A program made the translations under genes and the position numbers. DNA of 64,000 nucleotides, taken from Saccharina japonica. Lineage: Eukaryota; Sar; Phaeophyceae; Laminariales; Laminariaceae. The notes under the pieces are model-generated. The model had not been told where the DNA came from. It searched no databases and was given only the letters and a program-made list of their open reading frames with translations. The DNA lies in NCBI GenBank assembly GCA_008828725.1, contig MEHQ01001215.1, positions 62,001 through 126,000 on the forward strand. The letters run 5' to 3'. Of the stretch, positions 35,518 through 46,288 are shown in pieces. Positions within the stretch are counted from its first letter, which is position 1. Every line of letters starts with the position of its first letter.

Positions 35518-36152
35518 CTAGATTTTAACATACCTCCTGTCAACATGGTTGATTGGTTCACACCCCTGTCTCTATGTGTCTCCCTTTAACAGTTATAAGG
35601 GATAAAAAAAAACCTTTTTTCACCCCTACCTACTAATTGCCATTAAAGATACCCTATAGGTACAAATAAATAATCCACACTACGAATATAAAAAACCCAA
35701 ATCACTAATTAATTAAAATCCATCCAGGCGCCTTTAAGCTTTACCCACTAACCTGTCCTCACACACCTCTTCTGCAAAATAAAATACTGCTATTATAACA
35801 AAATCGTCTGATTAACCACTATTTACTTGTTACAAACAATTTCCCCCCAAAAACCCCCTGAAAATTCATACGAGTACTAGATTTTAACATACCTCCTGTC
35901 AACATGGTTGATTGGTTCATACCCTTGGATGTATGTGTCTCCCCCCCCCCCCCCCCCCCCACCCTTCAACAGTTATAAAGGATAAAACTTGTTGTTGTTT
36001 TTACTACAATTTGCCCACTAAAGATACCTTATAGTAAAAAAATAATGCACACTATAAAAAACCCAAATCACTAATAATTAAAAATTCATCCAGGTGCTTT
36101 TAAGTTTTACTCCATAACCTGTCTACGCCACACCTCTTCTATATTACCAACA
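35518..36152 (+). repeat. Tandem duplication, 359-bp unit
   Basis: CTAGATTTTAACATACCTCC starts at 35518 and again at 35877. Both copies share GTCAACATGGTTGATTGGTT and CCCAAATCACTAAT. The second copy carries a C-run of about 20. Confidence 0.85.
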
Positions 36153-36368
36153 TGGCCTACAAATAGTAAACCATCTCTCTATCAACGTAAACTCGTCGGA
36201 ACACTATAGATACCTGGTACGTTTATTTCAGACTGTTTAATTTTAATTTTAATTTAATTTTAATTATTTCTTCCCCCACAAATAGACACACACTTCCTGA
36301 ATTCTACAGCCTCAGATTGTGTCCCCCTCATACGGGATGTACATCCTACATGAGGAGATATAAAACTC

Positions 36369-36475
36369 GTAAGTACGCGCGATCGAAGTATTACACTCAG
36401 CTAGCAAAGATGAGCTTCGACGGAATCCTCGAGCTCACAGCTGTTGTTTTTTTAATTTTTTTAATATATGCGTAC
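36369..36475 (+). other. Repeated leader plus short ORF start (MSFDGILELTAVVF), copy 2
   Basis: The ATG at 36410 follows the shared leader. The peptide is acidic, then strongly hydrophobic (FLIFLIYAY), like a single membrane segment. It then runs into the TATG microsatellite, read as MYVC repeats. Confidence 0.4.
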
Positions 36476-36476
36476 G

Positions 36477-36537
36477 AATGTATGTATGTATGTATGTATG
36501 TATGTATGTATGTATGTATGTATGTATGTATGTATGT
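36477..36537 (+). repeat. (TATG)n microsatellite
   Basis: About 15 tetranucleotide units. Confidence 0.97.
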
Positions 36538-36717
36538 ACGAACCTGGTACCAACTACGTATCCCCATCGTACATGCGTACTCGTACAAGTATGAATACGG
36601 GCTCCAGGTTCACAGCTTGAGCCTGTGGCACTTTTCTTCTTGTCTGTGTACGCGTCGAGGAGACGCCAGGTTGTTGATCACACGAGACCTGACGTCATAG
36701 TTTGTACGATAAGAGAC

Positions 36718-36946
36718 GGAGATCTTATGACAGGGTGAATTGGTGATACTTGCATGGGAGATCCTTATGGGGATCTCCGACAAGATGTTACCGGGCACTT
36801 CCCATCTATGTATGTGCAGGTACAGGTATATACGAGTATACGAGTTCATAAGACAGAGCACTCTCTCGTACCACACTGGTGATGGTACTCGTATACGTAC
36901 TGATGGTGTATCACAGTGACGAGTTGACGTATTATATGTGTTGTCG
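36718..36946 (+). repeat. Dispersed repeat, copy of 30906-31140
   Basis: Same orientation and order of motifs as 30906-31140. Confidence 0.8.
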
Positions 36947-37184
36947 TTTGGTATCCACGACCCGGGTCCAAGAGCAAGACAATGTGTTACCGGGCACTTC
37001 TCGTATGTATGTGCAGGTATACGAGTATATATATATATATGAGTACGTAAGACAGTACAGCACTCTCTCGTACACTGGCGACGGTGACTGTTCACCCTAA
37101 CCAAGGCCAGTCGTTGAGCAAGATCGTTTATATTTACGCAGGGATGTGTTCATGCATGGATGCTTATACTCGTATGTTCCCCGA

Positions 37185-37345
37185 ACCGCACCGTAGGATT
37201 CCTGATTTCTGAAAACCGCACCGAACCGCACCGTAGGATGCATGAAATAACCGAACCGCACCGTGGGATTCCCAATATCGGATAACCGCACCGAACCGCA
37301 CCCCAATATTTTTGCTTTCTACAAACCGCACCGAACCGGACCGTA
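37185..37345 (+). repeat. Tandem AACCGCACCG repeats
   Basis: Doublets of AACCGCACCG followed by GTAGGATT-like spacers recur about five times at roughly 40-50 bp spacing. Confidence 0.85.
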
Positions 37346-37812
37346 GGATTTTCGAAAAAAAAAACACACCGTGCACGGACGGTTAACCGTAAAGAACCCT
37401 GGAAAGTTACTGCTGCTGTGTGCTAACATGATTCACCCAGGCCCCAATAAGTCCACACCTAAAGCGGTGATTTGCAACCGCCGAATACTACGAAAACCAG
37501 GTGACAATTAGCCTTACACCTTCAACCTCCTCCCCGTTGACTTCCGAGGAAGCATCGAGCGACAACCCCCTCGCCATAAAATTTCCTTGTTTGCAGCTGC
37601 TACTTTATGATGGTTATCCTGCCTTGAGACAGAAACAAGCAATCATTCGATATTTTTGCCCAAAGAATCCGAAGTACTCTTGACATCCGACAATGTGTAG
37701 CATGAGCTTCAACGTTCATAACTAATAAGCACCCGAAATAGTAAAACAACGGAAATAAAAGTAGCGTCCTTCCTATTGAGTTCTTATTTTTATTACGAGC
37801 CGCTCACACTTG

Positions 37813-37925
37813 TGGCCCTACCGCCGTGGGGGCGGGGGGGGCTCTTATTCCCTAGTAATATATATATACTAATACTGTACGTAGGGAATAAAAGGCCCTC
37901 CCGCCCCTACGGCGGTATAAGGCCA
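37813..37925. mobile_element. 113-bp foldback MITE
   Basis: TGGCCCTACCGCCGTGGGGG at the left pairs with CCCCTACGGCGGTATAAGGCC at the right, around an AT-rich loop. Half copies occur at about 33081-33121 and 29250-29290 in the long inverted repeats. Confidence 0.7.
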
Positions 37926-38792
37926 GATTGATGCATGTAGAATATGCAGATGCTATAGGAGATATATCAGCGAAGGCTTGTCTTTGATAGGAAAACAAAA
38001 AGGATGGACATTAATTATGGAGAAAGATTAGGAGACACGGACGAATAAAGTAGAAACTGGTGGAGGTTCAAACAATGCAGGTCGCTTTATGTGAAGTATT
38101 ATTTTTCAATGTCATGTCTTGAGATATGGGTAAACCTTGTACAAAGTCGATGAGGTATCTGAACGAAGAACGCGGTCGTGATTATCAGGTTAATCGAGAA
38201 GAGGAGGGTGTGTCGGACTGGGGTGTTCTGAGCTGTGGTCAGGCAATCGTGATCGTAGGATAGCGTTGTATGAGGGTGCAGAGTAAGGCCGCACGTCAGA
38301 GCCCGGGGGTGTCCAAGTCTCGAGGCACGTTTTTTGTTTGTTACGGTTCGCAAAAGTGCGTTGATTTCTGTTGTACGATATCAAGCGCGGTGAGATCACA
38401 CTATTGGTTTTCGAACGTACAGTAGTATGCACCAGGACGGTGCAGGTATATGTGTGCATACAATACCACACGGTGATGTATCGGGAGTGGTACAGTCGTA
38501 GACGGCCGCGAAGTTATAGATATATATACCGCTGTCGCACGATGTTTAAATGCGAAAACGTACTGCAGTCAATGGTGTCGGCGTTTGACGGTTTCATAAA
38601 TTCGTGTGCCGGTTCGACGAAATGTGATGCTCTGAAGCTTTGATTATGCAACCCCCAGGTAGGTATGCCGCAATTCCACGCGCTTCTGGTAAGAGCAAGT
38701 ACGGATCACCACACACCTTCCTCGATGAACGCCTCTAAACAAAAAAGCAAACACGGACAAAGTTGCCCTTGGGTCTTGGGGTGGGCAACACC
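37926..38792. other. Spacer, no gene recognised
   Basis: Frames of up to 93 codons overlap on both strands (38099-38643) without recognisable domains. Confidence 0.4.
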
Positions 38793-38800
38793 CAACTTTT

Positions 38801-39623
38801 CACACCCTGTACAGCTATCGCTAACCGCTATCGCTCTTAGCTGTGTATAGCTGTCCAGGGCATGTAGCTGTCGGTATGCAGCTAGCTGCGTAGCTTCTCA
38901 AAACAATAGCTGTGTGTAGACAGCTAGCTGCGCAGATTCTCGAAACAATAGCTGTCTGTAGACAGCTAGCTGCGTAGCTTCTCAAAACAGTAGATGTCTG
39001 TAGACAGCTAGCTGCGCATTTGTTTTAAACAATAGCAGTCTGTAGACAGCTAACTGCGTCGCTTCTCGAAAAAATAGCTGTCTGCAGGCACGCTCCTCGG
39101 AACAATAGCTGTCTACTAGACAGCTATAGCTTAGCTGTCTGTAGACAGCTATAGCTGATGAGAAAATCGCGAGATGGGCTGAGGCGTTGATGGGTGTTCA
39201 GTGTTTCGTTTGGTTTTTTATTTCTGGGTGGCGTCAACTCTTCTTGCGGAATCGTAATAGTAGTGTAGGTAGCTAAGCTGACAGTAGCTGTCTGTAGACA
39301 GCTAGCTGCGCAGCTTCTCAAACCAATAGCTGTCTGTAGACAGCTAGCTGCGCAGCTTCTCGGAGCAATAGCTGTCTGTAGACAGCTAGCTGCTCAGCTC
39401 CTTAAAACAATAGCTGTCTGCAGGCAGCTAGCTACAGCCTTTTGAAACAATGGCTGTCTGTAGAGAGCTAGCTGCGTAGCTTCTTAAAACAATAGCCGTC
39501 TGCGGACAGCTAGCTGCGCAGCTTTGTCAACAATAGCTCTCTGCAGGCAGCTAGCTGCGTAGCTTTTCGAAACAATAGCTGTCTTCCAGACACCTGACCG
39601 CTATGATAGCTATTCAGGGTGTG
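38801..39623. mobile_element. hAT-like non-autonomous element packed with palindromic repeats
   Basis: It begins CACACCCTG and ends CAGGGTGTG, with about 20 bp of imperfect inverted termini. It is flanked by an exact 8-bp duplication, CAACTTTT (38793-38800 and 39624-39631). The interior holds about 15 units of about 42 bp built from AGCTGTCTGTAGACAGCT and AGCTGCGCAGCT, interrupted by about 120 bp near 39160-39280. There is no transposase. The 8-bp duplication and CA-type termini suggest the hAT superfamily. Confidence 0.85.
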
Positions 39624-39631
39624 CAACTTTT

Positions 39632-39984
39632 AGCTGCGCGCGACGTCGGGAGGCGGTGCTGAAAAACCTCCCGGAGAACGGAGCTGGGACAGGCGAATTG
39701 CAGATTTTATGCAGCTCGAAACGACAAGCCTCACCGCCAGATCGAAGCACTTTTCTTCCTCGACAAAGGGGCGGCGAAGCCGGGGGTGGTCTCGCTAGCA
39801 CCGCCACGTCAGTGCCGTCGTGGGAAGCCCGGCAGCCCTATACCGGGACCTGTGCTTATCTTGTAGAGCTGGTGGAGATATGATTATTTAGTATGAGCTC
39901 TTCGGTTCGTTTTGGTTGCCACCGAACAAAATAGACCTCAAATGAAATCCCAGGAAAAAAAGAGGCCTAACTTTCATGCGGGCC
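39632..39984. other. Spacer, no gene recognised
   Basis: A 75-codon frame (39656-39883) is present without a known domain. Confidence 0.4.
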
Positions 39985-40562
39985 TGTGATAAGGTGACCG
40001 AGAGAGATGATAATGGAAGGGAAGTGATACACTGGAACGTTGCCGAGCTTGGAAGCAAGCTTATCTTCAATATTGGAGACCTCTTGTATCAATAGTAACC
40101 TCTGAAGATGTTGACTTAGGTGTAGACGATGAGCTGGAAAGCGAGAGTAGGGTTGGAGAGACGAGTGAGAGAGTAGGCGAGAGTCTGCTATCTCAGACCC
40201 TCGGGCTCTCTCTCTAATACCCCGCTAGTCGGACTGTTACGGATCCTCCGCTAGAAGTTTGTTTGATGCGATAGCTACAGAAGTCCACTTTCCTATGGGG
40301 TTCAGCCATTCTAGAGTAATCGTCTATTCAGTCCAAGGAATAATACAAAATCCTACTCAAGGGGTAATACCATTGCTGAGTTGTCCTAAGCGCTAATCCT
40401 GCGAGTTGTCTCGTCCATAGGAATGTTCTAGTGCTAAGAACCTTCCTATGGACTTATAAAACCTCGGTGCCACTTCCTATCTGATCTACCCAAGGAAACT
40501 AAGGAACAATCTTTTGGTTTCGCAAAGCTCAACCACCTATAGCCCTAAGGTACCACATCACA
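39985..40562 (-). repeat. TRIM LTR 1
   Basis: On the plus strand it starts TGTGATAAGG and ends CACATCACA. Confidence 0.88.
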
Positions 40563-40719
40563 TTAGCCCACCCCGAATAGTCGTATATGCAGACCACACG
40601 ATGGTCAATGGATGATAACAAAGTTCATCCTAAAAGCCCGAGAGAGGGGGGTCGAAAATGCGGCTATTCAAAACAACAAAAATGAGGCTAAATAATTCCC
40701 CACACCTCGTAGTGAGGCC

Positions 40720-41022
40720 TTAGCATCCCCCAATAGGGAATCGACGTTGAAGGTGTCGCCCTGAGTGCGTGGAGGGGCCTTGGGGCGTACCTCGTTTTGC
40801 GGGACGTGGGGGAGCCGGGGATGGGTGTGCCCGCCATGTTGGGAAAGTCAATTTGGTCGGCCGTGTTGGTGTTGGGGTCCGGGGGGTTAACGCTTGCACT
40901 GGAGCAAAGGTAGGTTTGGGTGGAAGCCGGGGGGTCTCCACTTGGGTTGTCCAGTGAAGAGGGTGGGCAGATCCAGACTTGGAGTTGGGAAGGGTGGCTA
41001 TAACCACCAGCAAACCAAACAC
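40720..41022 (-). CDS. TRIM internal frame, Pro/Thr-rich
   Basis: A 100-codon frame (MFGLLVVIATLPNSK start) is Pro/Thr/Arg-rich. An equivalent frame in the second internal (42135-41743) is open too, as is an overlapping frame. It may be a leftover gag-like leader or chance. No domain is recognised. Confidence 0.25.
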   Translation of the reverse strand: MFGLLVVIATLPNSKSGSAHPLHWTTQVETPRLPPKPTFAPVQALTPRTPTPTRPTKLTFPTWRAHPSPAPPRPAKRGTPQGPSTHSGRHLQRRFPIGGC

Positions 41023-41087
41023 AACTCAAAGAAGGAGATACAAAATCTCACATACGGGAGAGAAGTGAAGAAGCTCCGAGCCCAGCG

Positions 41088-41105
41088 GTCCTGCCGACGA
41101 CACCA
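41088..41105 (-). promoter_or_regulatory. Primer-binding site of TRIM internal 1
   Basis: On the minus strand it begins TGGTGTCGTC, two bases beyond the LTR. The second internal has TGGCGTCGTC at the same place (42201-42218). Confidence 0.6.
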
Positions 41106-41107
41106 AG

Positions 41108-41675
41108 TGTGATAAGGTGACCGAGAGAGATGATAATGGAAGGGAAGTGATACACTGGAAGGTTGCCGAGCTTGGAAGCAAGCTTATCTTCAATATTGGA
41201 GACCTCTTGTATCAATAGTAACCTCTGAAGATGTTGACTTAGGTGTAGACGATGAGCTGGAAAGCGAGAGTAGGGTTGGAGAGGCGAGTGAGAGAGTAGG
41301 CGAGAGTCTGCTATCTCAGACCCTCGGGCTCTCTCTCTAATAACCCCGCTAGTCGGACTGTTACGGATCCATCGCTAGAAGTTCGTTTGATGCGATAGCT
41401 ACAGAAGTCCACTTTCCTATGGGGTTCAGCCATTCTAGAGTAATCGTCTATTCAGTCCAAGGAATAATACAAAATCCTACTCAAGGGGTAATACCATTGC
41501 TGAGTTATCCTAAGCGCTAATCCTGCGAGTTGTCTCGTCCATAGGAATGTTCTAGTGCTAAGAACCTTCCTATGGACTTATAAAACCTCGGTGCTACTTC
41601 CTATCTGATCTACCCAAGGAATCTTTTTGGTTTCGCAAAGCTCAACCATCTATAGCCCTAAGGTACCACATCACA
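41108..41675 (-). repeat. TRIM LTR 2
   Basis: Same termini as LTR 1. It is bounded by internal regions on both sides. Confidence 0.88.
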
Positions 41676-42220
41676 TTAGCCCACCCCGAATAGTCGTATA
41701 TGCAGACCACACGATGGTCAATGGATGATAACAAAGTTCATCCTAAAAGCCCGAGAGAGGGGGGTCGAAAATGCGGCTATTCAAAACAACAAGAATGAGG
41801 CTATAGAATTCCCCACACCTCGTAGGGAGGCCTAAGCATCCACCAAGAGGGTATCGACGTTGAAGGTGTCGCCCTGAGTGCGCGGAGAGGCCTTGCGGCG
41901 TACCTCGTTTTGCGGGACGTGGGGGAGCCGGGGATGGGTGTGCCCGCCATGTTGGGAAAGTCAATTTGGTCGGTCGTGTTGGTGTTGGGGTCCGGGGGGT
42001 TAACGCTTGCACTGGAGCAAAGGTAGGTTTGGGGGGAAGCCGGGGGGTCTCCACGTGGGTTGTCCAGTGAAGAGGGGGGGTAGATCCAGGCTTGGAGTTG
42101 GGAAGGGCGGCTATAACCACCAGCAAACCAAACACAACTCAAAGAAGGAGATAAAAAATCTCACATACGGGAGAGAAGTGAAGAAGCTCCGAGCCCAGCG
42201 GTCCTGCCGACGACGCCAAG

Positions 42221-42805
42221 TGTGATAAGGTGACCGAGAGAGATGATAATGGAAGGGAAGTGATACGCTGGAACGTTGCCGAGCTTGGAAGCAAGCTTCT
42301 CTTCAATATTGGAGACCTCTTGTATCAATAGTAACCTCTGAAGATGTCGACTTAGGTGTAGACGATGAGCTGGAAAGCGAGGGTAGGGTTGGAGAGACGA
42401 GTGAGAGAGTCGGGGAGAGTCTGCTATCTCAGACCCTCGGGCTCTCTCTCTAATAACCCCGCTAGTCGGACTGTTACGGATCCATCGCTAGAAGTTCGTT
42501 TGATGCGATAGCTACAGAAGCCCATGGTACTTTCCTATGGGGTTCAGCCATTCTAGAGTAATCGTCTATTCAGTCCAAGGAATAATACAAAATCCTACTC
42601 AAGGGGTAATACCATTCCTGAGTTATTCTAAGCGCTAATCCTGCGAGTTGTCTCGTCCATAGGAATGTTCTAGTGCTAAGAACCTTCCTATGGACTTATA
42701 AAGCCTCGGTGCTACTTCCTATCTGATATACCCAAGGAAATTAAGGAACAATCTTTTTGGTTTCGCAAAGCTCAACCATCTATCGCCCTAAGGTACCACA
42801 TTACA
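42221..42805 (-). repeat. TRIM LTR 3
   Basis: It ends CACATTACA and is followed almost directly by the CTA microsatellite. Confidence 0.88.
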
Positions 42806-42813
42806 GACCCCTG

Positions 42814-42908
<95 letters not shown>
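42814..42908 (+). repeat. (CTA)n microsatellite
   Basis: About 31 perfect triplets. Confidence 0.98.
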
Positions 42909-43212
42909 TCATACTGCTGTAACGTACGGTGCTGCGGTATACTTCTTTGACACTACTGTGGTAGTGGGTGGGTGGATCGGTTGGTGCGTACGTGGGTGGG
43001 TGGGTCGGTGTGGGTGGGTCGTTCGGTACGTGGATGACTGCGTTCGTACCTGTTCGTCGTGGTCAGCCGAGTTTTGTTTTTTTGTATTTTGTTTGTCTGC
43101 TACAAGGGCTCCGCGTGGATGCCGGCATATAGTGTGTCAATTTACCTGGTCAGTGGATCGCGTTATAGGGTGTGGATCGTGGCCCAGTTATTATTTGGTG
43201 TCTTTTTTTTTA
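42909..43212. other. Spacer, no gene recognised
   Basis: GGGTGGGT-like runs occur near 42960-43020. No convincing gene. Confidence 0.4.
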
Positions 43213-43962
43213 GGCAATAGCCAAAAACGGGTACACCCGCGCCGGTAGGAGTCAAAAACGGGTAGAGCATGGAATCGAGTAAAACACCACATCCCACGAG
43301 CCATCACGGGATAGATTGGCCAAAATCACATCGTGCCCGTTTCTGAGGGTTAGTGACAACCAGGCACACTTGTCGGCGCCTAACTATACTCTTAGACGTG
43401 TCCAGATTATGTTTGGAGGGCTCAGGTCCGGGTGGGATCGGGAGCAGGGTCAGGGGTCGGGGGTGTTTAGAGGCAGAGGGTTCTGGCGGCAAGCAGGTGT
43501 GTTTTACTTGGTCTCAGGGTGTACCTGAAATACACCCTATACTACAGCAGCAGTCGTATTACGAGTACAGTAAAAATACATCAGTCGTATCAGACGTAGT
43601 ATGTGGATGGTCGTATCACTCCGAAGACGTACGTACCTAGGTGCGTAGAATGGTTGAATATAGTTTAGGTGAATTGTGAAAAAGCTTGGAAGAAAATGAA
43701 ACAACGAAAGAGCGACCGCAGACGCAGTGGAGAGCGAGGCACACTGTAGGCAAGTGGTTAAAGCAAAATAAACAACCAAAAACGGTTGAAAGCCAAGAAC
43801 AATAGACATTTACAGTTGTACCCGGGACACTATCTCTCAAAAATGGGTACAATTTTCTTTTGGCCAATCGCGTGGCTCGCTGGGCGTGGTTTTCACTTGA
43901 TTCCAGGCTGTACCCGTTTTTGAGTAAAAACCGACCGGGTATACCCGTTTTTGGTTATTGCC
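43213..43962. mobile_element. 750-bp TIR element, superfamily uncertain
   Basis: GGCAATAGCCAAAAACGGGT at the left end returns inverted at the right end, and similarity extends for about 100 bp with CAAAAACGGGTA repeated inside each terminus. It is flanked by T-runs on both sides, so a target duplication cannot be set. No transposase. Confidence 0.75.
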
Positions 43963-44007
43963 CTTTTTTTGTCCGCTATACCGGCGCCGCCCTGGCATAG
44001 TTCGGGG

Positions 44008-44433
44008 CAGGGCATTAATTAGTGGGTCGGGGTCTGTTGCGCGCAGCGCAACAGGCGACTCAAGGAGTGTTGCGCGCCGCAGGCGCCGCAAGCCCCGNNN
44101 CGCCGCCGCCGCGGCCGCCGCCGCCGCCGGAGGCGGCAAAAGCGAAAAAAGCGAAAAAATGGCGATCTTTGGGCGAATGTACGCCTAAAAAGCCTACGTA
44201 AAAGATGTCCAGTTACGACTATTTATCAAGAAAAAAAGACCCCCAAATTTTTTTCTCGACCCCGGCGAGAAAAAAACGCGCAACAATTGTTTTTGCCTGC
44301 GGCGAAAATGTTGCGCGCCCAAAAACGCGTGATGCGCTGCGCGAAACTAGCCTCGCGGCGACTTTTGCGCAAAACCGTTATTTTGGCCAAATGTTGCGCC
44401 AGCGCAACAGCGCAACACCTAATTAATGCCCTG
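44008..44433. mobile_element. hAT-like MITE with exact 8-bp target duplication
   Basis: It has perfect 15-bp inverted termini CAGGGCATTAATTAG, flanked by GTTCGGGG at 44000-44007 and 44434-44441. The interior has many GTTGCGC words near both ends, like transposase subterminal motifs. It contains a 3-N gap. It is probably young, since termini and duplication are exact. Confidence 0.92.
44098..44100. other. 3-base gap (N)
   Basis: Unresolved bases inside a CG-rich tract of the hAT-like MITE. Confidence 0.99.
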
Positions 44434-44441
44434 GTTCGGGG

Positions 44442-44884
44442 TACCACTGCAGTAGTTATATAATATGTTTAAAACATCAGTGTGTGTTGTCTTCACATTA
44501 AACCAGTTATTTGTACCCTGTAATGAGTTTTACAACCCAACTACATCAGCACGCCCATTGTCTGTCCTGACCCCTAATCCTAGAGAGGTACAAATTCTGT
44601 GGTCACAGATTACTGTGAGACAGAGAAAAAACAAAACAAAATAATCGCAAATCAATGGGTAAAGCAAGTGAAATGCCAACGTACCGGGTACGAGAACACA
44701 ACGACACGAGCTAAACCAAAAGAAATGTGAGAACAAAAACAAATCTAAACGAATTATGAAATGAAACAGAATACAAATAATGCACGGAGTCATAAGCGCC
44801 CATAGAAGAGAAGCATGCGTGCCCAAGAGAACAGATAATTGCTGCATGGGCGAAGCATCACGAACAAGAGGAAGACACCGGCAT
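44442..44884. other. Spacer, no gene recognised
   Basis: A 105-codon minus frame (44847-44530) is hydrophobic and Cys-rich but matches nothing known to me. Confidence 0.4.
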
Positions 44885-45207
44885 AGAAGTACGTACTAAT
44901 AATGTAGGAGGTACTGCTGTACGTACATATTTGTCCAGCAGACGGCAGCAAGATAAAAAACAAAACGAGAGTTCGTACGTACGTACGTACGTACACCATG
45001 CTAATTATTGTTAGTTTCCTTCTTCGTCTAATCGCTATGTCCGCACTCCTCGGTTTCAGGTGAAGATGCAGCAGTCTAGTTGCTTCTGTCGTTTTTGCTG
45101 CTGCTGCTGCTGTGCATTATGTTGACGCTCGGCTGCTGGCGAGGTAACCCGTTACTCTTGCGTCGTCCTTACTATAAGACCACTCCGTAGGAAAGCCTTG
45201 TATTTAT
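44885..45207. repeat. Foldback-family terminal repeat at inner edge of right arm
   Basis: It matches the 2330-2641 terminus in the same orientation, with CTG triplets and CCACTCCGTAGGAAAGCCTT at its end. The inverted partner at the left arm is 28258-28384. Confidence 0.82.
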
Positions 45208-45214
45208 ATATATT
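45201..45214 (+). promoter_or_regulatory. TATA-like element before gene B
   Basis: TATTTATATATATT lies about 40 bp upstream of the gene B ATG, at the very end of the foldback terminus. The same element precedes the left copy. Confidence 0.35.
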
Positions 45215-45253
45215 TGAAAATTGTGTACTAACGATACTCTACAAACCGTTCCT

Positions 45254-45434
45254 ATGCCCGAGGCGCAGGAGGCCGCTAGATGCCGCCCCCTCTACGAAGA
45301 CCGGCGGCAAAGCCAACAGGCCTTGCGGACTGCGATCGAGTCAGCCCCTCTACCGCCACCGCCGCCGCCGCGGTCGGCCGCCTCTCGGGCTGCTTCTGCG
45401 GTTGGCGGCCAACCCCGTCCTGACCCACAGGAAG
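45254..45434 (+). CDS. Gene B exon 1, right copy
   Basis: Gene B is predicted from three exons (181, 88 and 118 bp) that join in frame to 128 residues with a terminal stop. Exon 1 starts MPEAQEAARC, has a run of six Pro followed by RSAASRAA, and ends at GAAG before GTACTAAC in phase 1. Gene A1 exon 1 starts MPSAQQ, ends in the same phase and has the same Pro-run and Ser-Arg-Ala segment, so the two genes share a module. No function is assigned. The donor GTACTA is not a strong consensus. Confidence 0.5.
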
Positions 45435-46221
45435 GTACTAACTAAATCCAATAGTTGGTAACATCGCGGAGTATATTCAATCGCTCGTCGGTGTTCTTAT
45501 GACCAGGAACCGTGGCATCGTGCAAAGCTTTTCGCGTGCTGGCCGGATGCATATTCTAAACATTGATTTGGTGACATGTGCAGCTCTTATTGACTTCGCC
45601 AATAGCAATTCCCGCCGGCTCAAACCGCAGGGATCGTTTGTGGTACTACTGTACCCCCCCCAGCCCTCCCCTATAAATATGTGATGTACATACATAGGTC
45701 GGGTTGGAGTCGGTTGGCGACGATGCAGTAAAACACGCCCCGCAGTGCGTGAGATGGAGAACCAGGGTACCGTTATTTGTTTTTCTTGTTGGCGGTCACC
45801 AAGGCTGGTGGTCTTGTTAGATCCTTTGCGCGAGGTTGAGAACCTTAACTCCGCACAGGGGGGATTATCGTATCTCGTAGTGTGTATATGGTAAGGCACC
45901 CACGAGGCAGATACATATTAAAAGTAATACCCATTGCTGTCTCTGGAAGTGGCCACACCAGAAGTCTAATTAATTCATTGGAGGCTGCCGTCCATAAACA
46001 AGCGGTTCTTAGTAGGATGCAGCTTACCCTTCATGCGACTCCCCCGACACCTCTCGGCGCTTCGCGCTTGGTGCAAGCAAAGTCTGCCTGGTTAGTGAAC
46101 ACCCGACATGCTCCGTCCCGGCATTGTAGGGATGCGAGGGTCTATGGTCTTACTACTACGGCCATGCACGACATGATGAGTTACCCCCCTCCCCCCCCGC
46201 TCCCCCCGCTCCGCCTCAAAA

Positions 46222-46288
46222 GGGGTGCGTGGTCTATGGTCAAATTACTAAGGCAAGCAATAAATTAGTACCCCCCCCCACTCCTCCC
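46222..46288 (+). mobile_element. LINE 3'-end remnant in gene B intron 1
   Basis: GGGGTGCGTGGTCTATGGTC and GGCAAGCAATAAATTAGTAC are followed by a C-run, matching the 3' ends of the full LINEs. The left arm has about 3 kb of LINE attached here. Confidence 0.75.

Larger units (their letters stand above)
39985..42805 (-). mobile_element. TRIM-type LTR retrotransposon array (LTR-int-LTR-int-LTR)
   Basis: Three LTRs (578, 568 and 585 bp) alternate with two internal regions of exactly 545 bp. Read on the minus strand, each LTR starts TGTGAT and ends ATCACA. Two bases after the LTR comes TGGTGTCGTCGGCAGG, a primer-binding-like site complementary to a CCA-ended tRNA. GGGGTGGG precedes the next LTR as a polypurine tract. 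The internals have no RT or integrase. No clean target duplication is seen (GGGCC versus GACCC). Such arrays arise by recombination between LTRs. Confidence 0.85.

Noticed and set aside
36477-36588. MYVC repeat extension of the short ORF at 36410
   Set aside because: Produced by the TATG microsatellite; the other two copies lack it.
39985-42805. Target-site duplication for the TRIM array (GGGCC / GACCC)
   Set aside because: Only three of five bases agree, so it is not reported as a duplication.
42757-43248. 163-codon frame with a long Tyr run
   Set aside because: Translation of the CTA microsatellite.
45499-45684. Frame MTRNRGIVQSFSRAGRM in both arms, considered as a gene B exon
   Set aside because: Arm differences are nearly all amino-acid changing and it does not fit the phase of the exon 1 donor. 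It behaves like intron sequence.
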